A DNA stretch of 64,000 nt from NCBI RefSeq assembly GCF_015350805.1, contig NZ_JADKSG010000002.1, positions 1,116,001 through 1,180,000 of the forward strand, written 5' to 3'. The position numbers and the translations under genes were made by a program. The stretch comes from Herbiconiux sp. VKM Ac-1786 (GTDB lineage: Bacteria; Actinomycetota; Actinomycetes; Actinomycetales; Microbacteriaceae). Numbering within the stretch: the first letter of the stretch is position 1; every line of letters starts with the position of its first letter. Under the pieces are notes generated by a model. That model was given only the letters and a program-made list of their open reading frames with translations. It was not told the origin of the DNA and did no database searches. Below, piece after piece: positions 61,153 to 64,000 of the stretch.

Positions 61153-62728
61153 CGGCCTCAGCGAGCACGGCGGCCAGGTCAATCAGTGCGAGGTCGGAGC
61201 CGCGCGGGCCGACGAGACAGAGCCCGAGCGGCGCGCTGCCGCCGGGTGCCGGTACGCGGAGCAGCGGCGCCGAGACCGCGGGGTAGCCGCCGGTGCCGGC
61301 GACGGCGGTCATCCGCAGCGTCGCGGCCCGCACCGCCGCGATCGTCTCGGCCGACGCGTCCAGCGGCGGCGCCGCCGACGACGCAGACGGCAGCAGCAGC
61401 ACCCGCCCGCCGAGCGCCGCGTCGAACCGTTCCCGCGCCTGGCGCAGCACCTCCCGCGCCTCGATCTCCTGCCCGGGGGTGATCGCGGCGGCGACCTCGA
61501 AGCGCTCGGCGACGTCGTCCCCCACGGCTCCCGGATGCGCCGCCACCCACGCCCCGTCGGCCCGCCACGCCTCGGCGCCCTGCACCGTGCGGAACGCCGC
61601 GAACACCGCGTCCAGCCCGCCCAGCACGACGCTCTCCACCGATCCCCCGAGCTCGGCGACGAAGGCGTCGAACGCGGCGACCACCTCGGGATCGCAGCCC
61701 TCGAGCAGCTCGGCCGCCACGACGAACGCCGGACGCAGTGCGACGACCGTGCCGGAGGCCGGCGCGAGCGACGCGGCGGCCGCCGCCCGCAGCGTCGCCG
61801 CGTCGCGCGTCAACCACCCCACGGTGTCGAACGAGGGCGCGAGCGGCAACAGCCCCCGCGTGCTCACGGCGCCGTGCGTCGTCCGCAGCCCCCACAGCCC
61901 CTGATACGACGCCGGCACCCGGATCGACCCGGCCGTGTCCGTCGCCAGCCCGATCGTCGCCTGCCCGAGCGACACCGCGGTGGCGGGCCCGCTCGACGAG
62001 CCGCCCGGGATCGCCCCCGGCACGGCCGGGTTCGGCGCCGTCCCGTAGTGCACGTTCCGCCCCGCGATGCTGTACGCGAACTCGTCCGTCTGCGCGATCC
62101 CCTGCACGGCCGCCCCCGCGCCACGAAGCGCCGCCACGGCGTCGGCGTCGACGGATGCCCGCCCCGCCTCCGCGAGGAACACCGGGTTCCCCGCCCCCAC
62201 CGCGTACCCCGCCACGTCGAACAGATCCTTCACGGCCACCGTCATCCCCGCCAGCGGCCCTGGACCGGAGGCAGGGACGAGCGGCGCCCCCGCCACCCGC
62301 CAGACCGAGCGGTTCAGCGCGGGCGGGGCGCCGGTGACGTGGGCGGCTCCGATCGTCCAGGTGCCGGCGGGCGAGCGCTGCCAGAGCTGCGTCTGCAGCC
62401 CCGTTCCGCCGGCGTCGAAGGCGCTGACGGACACGAGCAGTGCCGCATCCGGAGCCACCACCCGCACGTGCAGCTCGACGATGCTCCGCGGCGCCACCCC
62501 ACCCCGCAGCCCCCGGAAGGCCGCGATGCGCCCGTGCCCCACGAGCAGCCCGTTCGCGTCGCCCCGCAGCGTGTCGGCCCCCGGGGCGAACGACCCGTCG
62601 AGCGCGGCGACGTCGTTCGACATCAGCGCCGCCTCGTACCCCCGGAACGCCTCCAGCAGCGCCGCGAGCTCCCCCTCCGGCAGCGACCCCACCAACGATG
62701 TGACACCGGAAGGCACCGCGTCAGCCAC
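61133..62728 (-). CDS. AtzH-like/amidase fusion (candidate oxalurate-branch amidase)
   Basis: A 531-residue natural fusion. Residues about 12-135 form an NTF2-like AtzH/HpxZ (DUF3225) domain (LLEAFRGYEAALMSNDVAAL, RGLRGG, TQLWQRSPAGTWTIGAAHVT in part). Residues about 140-531 are an amidase-signature enzyme with Lys167 (AVKDLFDV), the cis-Ser pair in PGGSSSGPA (244-246) and nucleophile Ser268 (TDTAGSIRVPAS). In Klebsiella, separate HpxZ and HpxY genes belong to oxalurate breakdown; fusion here supports a joint function. It sits between the acetamidase gene and pucG, whose product makes oxalurate. The reaction is inferred. The GTG start overlaps the upstream gene by eight bases. Confidence 0.84.
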   Translation of the reverse strand: MADAVPSGVTSLVGSLPEGELAALLEAFRGYEAALMSNDVAALDGSFAPGADTLRGDANGLLVGHGRIAAFRGLRGGVAPRSIVELHVRVVAPDAALLVSVSAFDAGGTGLQTQLWQRSPAGTWTIGAAHVTGAPPALNRSVWRVAGAPLVPASGPGPLAGMTVAVKDLFDVAGYAVGAGNPVFLAEAGRASVDADAVAALRGAGAAVQGIAQTDEFAYSIAGRNVHYGTAPNPAVPGAIPGGSSSGPATAVSLGQATIGLATDTAGSIRVPASYQGLWGLRTTHGAVSTRGLLPLAPSFDTVGWLTRDAATLRAAAAASLAPASGTVVALRPAFVVAAELLEGCDPEVVAAFDAFVAELGGSVESVVLGGLDAVFAAFRTVQGAEAWRADGAWVAAHPGAVGDDVAERFEVAAAITPGQEIEAREVLRQARERFDAALGGRVLLLPSASSAAPPLDASAETIAAVRAATLRMTAVAGTGGYPAVSAPLLRVPAPGGSAPLGLCLVGPRGSDLALIDLAAVLAEAGVYAPE

Positions 62729-63824
62729 GCCGCACCCCCGCGAAGTCGGCGACGCGGATGCGCGCGTGCACGCCCTTGACGATGTCGACCACCTGCGAGA
62801 TGTCGAAGTCGGTGGCGGCGCTGAGGTAGGCGTAGGCGAGCGCCCGGTCCATGCCGTACCGCGCCTCGAGGAGGCCGAGCGCGGCGCGCACGCAGTTCTG
62901 CACCGCGACGTCGAGATCCTCGTCGAGGCCCGTCGGCACCAGAAACTCGGAGGTCTCGGCCAGCGGCCCGGCGATCGTCCCGAAGGACTCCACGGCCTCG
63001 GCCTGCGGCACCACCTCGAACCGCACGGTCACGCGCAGCGACGCCTCCATCGCGGTCAGCGCCACCTCCCCGTCGCCCTGCGCGAAGTGCGGGTCGCCGA
63101 CGTACGCGAGCGCGCCCGGCACCTGCACGGGCAGGTACAGCGACGACCCCACGGTGAGCAGGTTGATGTCGATGTTGCCGCCGTGCGGCCCCGGCGGCAC
63201 CGAGTGCGGCCGTTGGTCACCGGCCACCGCGACCCCCATGATGCCGAGGAACGGACGCAGCGGGAACCGCACCGACCGCTCCCCGCCCGGCACGAGCGGC
63301 AGCGTGCCCCACTCCGACCCGTCGAGCCCGTGCTCGACCTCGGCGAACACGCTCACCGACCCCTGCGAGACGGGCATCTCCCCCACCAGCGCGCCCTTGC
63401 CGTGCCGGTTCGAGATCACGCCGTACGGCACCCGCGGTGTCGTCTCGAGCACGGTCATCTTCAGCAGGTCGCCCGGCTGCGCCCCGCGCACGGCGATCGG
63501 GCCGGTCACGACGTGAGGCCCGTCGGTTCCCGAGCGTGGGTAGCCGGATGCGGCCAGCGCCACCGCGTCGTCGAGCACCAGAGACCGGTCGACGCCGTTC
63601 GCGGCGAAGAAGGCCGCCGGGTCGCGACCCTGGTCCTCGAGGATGCCCTCGTGGCTCAGCGTGTCGATCGTCACGTCGGTGCCCGGGTCGATCGTCAGCA
63701 CCGGCCGGTCGGTGGCGCAGGGCAGCCGCCCCCAGAGCACGTGCGAGAGGCTCGCGGCCAGGTAATCGGTGGCGCGGATCTCGCCCGCGCCGGGCTGCAG
63801 GGCCGCCGTCATCGACATGCGCAT
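62721..63824 (-). CDS. Acetamidase/formamidase family protein
   Basis: A 367-residue FmdA/AmdA-family amidase. Family landmarks include VTGPIAVRGAQPGDLLKMTVLE, RFPLRPFLGIMGVAVAGD, PPGPHGGNIDINLLTVGSSLYLPV and YVGDPHFAQGDGEV (His and Asp residues for zinc; written in pieces). Known members hydrolyse formamide or acetamide. In this pathway oxamate or formamide would be a sensible substrate, which is inference. It heads a two-gene operon with the AtzH-amidase fusion. The ATG at 63824 could be replaced by in-frame ATGs at 63818 or 63812. Confidence 0.88.
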   Translation of the reverse strand: MRMSMTAALQPGAGEIRATDYLAASLSHVLWGRLPCATDRPVLTIDPGTDVTIDTLSHEGILEDQGRDPAAFFAANGVDRSLVLDDAVALAASGYPRSGTDGPHVVTGPIAVRGAQPGDLLKMTVLETTPRVPYGVISNRHGKGALVGEMPVSQGSVSVFAEVEHGLDGSEWGTLPLVPGGERSVRFPLRPFLGIMGVAVAGDQRPHSVPPGPHGGNIDINLLTVGSSLYLPVQVPGALAYVGDPHFAQGDGEVALTAMEASLRVTVRFEVVPQAEAVESFGTIAGPLAETSEFLVPTGLDEDLDVAVQNCVRAALGLLEARYGMDRALAYAYLSAATDFDISQVVDIVKGVHARIRVADFAGVRRG

Positions 63825-64000
63825 CCGTTCTCGTGCCCGGGACGATGGAGCCGACGGCGGGCTCCGGGGCGGCCGCCGACCCCCCCGAGGCTATCGCCGT
63901 TTGCGGCCCGCTTCCCGGAGCGGCTACCGTTCAGGAGCAGTGTTTGCACGGCCGAAACCGGCTTTTACACCCGCGAAACATGCACCCCCTCGGCGTGAAA
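63825..64000. promoter_or_regulatory. Control region of the acetamidase-amidase operon
   Basis: The last 176 bases precede the acetamidase start and hold no gene that I can support. CGAAAC occurs at 63953-63958 and 63974-63979 (21 bases, two helical turns apart), with GTTTG at 63942. CGCGAAACA at 63972-63980 is an exact 9-base match, on the other strand, to the pucG upstream motif at 61055-61063. Confidence 0.5.

Overview
The window looks like chromosomal DNA of a high-GC actinobacterium, most probably of the family Microbacteriaceae. The grounds are very high GC, many GTG starts, frequent 4-bp ATGA/GTGA overlaps between genes, the order eno / FtsB-DivIC-like / DUF501 / S8 protease, and many start codons lying 6-8 bases downstream of a TANNNT -10 hexamer (leaderless genes). 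I saw no rRNA, tRNA, insertion sequence, prophage or CRISPR array. The genus cannot be fixed from the sequence alone.

Left part (1-24.3 kb) is mostly housekeeping. It holds a partial type II NADH dehydrogenase; a division/glycolysis block (S8 protease, DUF501, FtsB-like, enolase); two drug-efflux MFS operons with their own regulators and visible operators (4.4-9.1 kb); hisS; a secreted cell-wall-binding-repeat protein; the mazG-mfd-pth-rplY series; gnd; smc; and small VOC and GNAT proteins.

The middle part (24.4-30.4 kb) is a molybdenum-cofactor cluster: moeZ, moaD-moaA, and moeA-moaC-mogA-moaE. MogA carries an unusual His-rich N-terminal extension of about 88 residues. It runs into a molybdenum hydroxylase operon (30.6-34.6 kb): an FAD subunit followed by a fused [2Fe-2S]/molybdopterin subunit. 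XdhC (37.6 kb) and a MocA-like cytidylyltransferase (56.2 kb) complete the maturation set. A lysG/lysE exporter pair sits at 34.6-36.2 kb.

The right part (36.2-63.8 kb) is a purine and N-heterocycle catabolic region. Recognisable steps are an 8-oxoguanine/guanine deaminase-type amidohydrolase, the xanthine-dehydrogenase-like enzyme, uricase, 5-hydroxyisourate hydrolase, OHCU decarboxylase, allantoinase, allantoate amidohydrolase and a ureidoglycine-glyoxylate aminotransferase. That last enzyme is expected to make glycine and oxalurate. Next to it are an AtzH-like/amidase fusion and an acetamidase/formamidase-family protein. I infer that these finish an oxalurate-oxamate-oxalate branch. An RpiR regulator and repeated GAAAC/GTTTC motifs suggest common control.

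Between 40.3 and 49.8 kb lies a second catabolic block whose substrate I cannot name: an XRE-cupin regulator, a PDR/VanB-type reductase without an oxygenase, a CodA-like amidohydrolase, a complete ABC importer, an SDR, an FAD-linked oxidase, a creatininase-family amidase and a PdxH-like flavoprotein. A MetF-like protein with an N-terminal cysteine module and a 2-oxoacid decarboxylase form another unexplained operon beside allantoinase. The most promising new biology is in the oxalurate branch, the 40-50 kb block, the MetF-like operon, and an amidohydrolase paralogue that has lost two canonical metal ligands.
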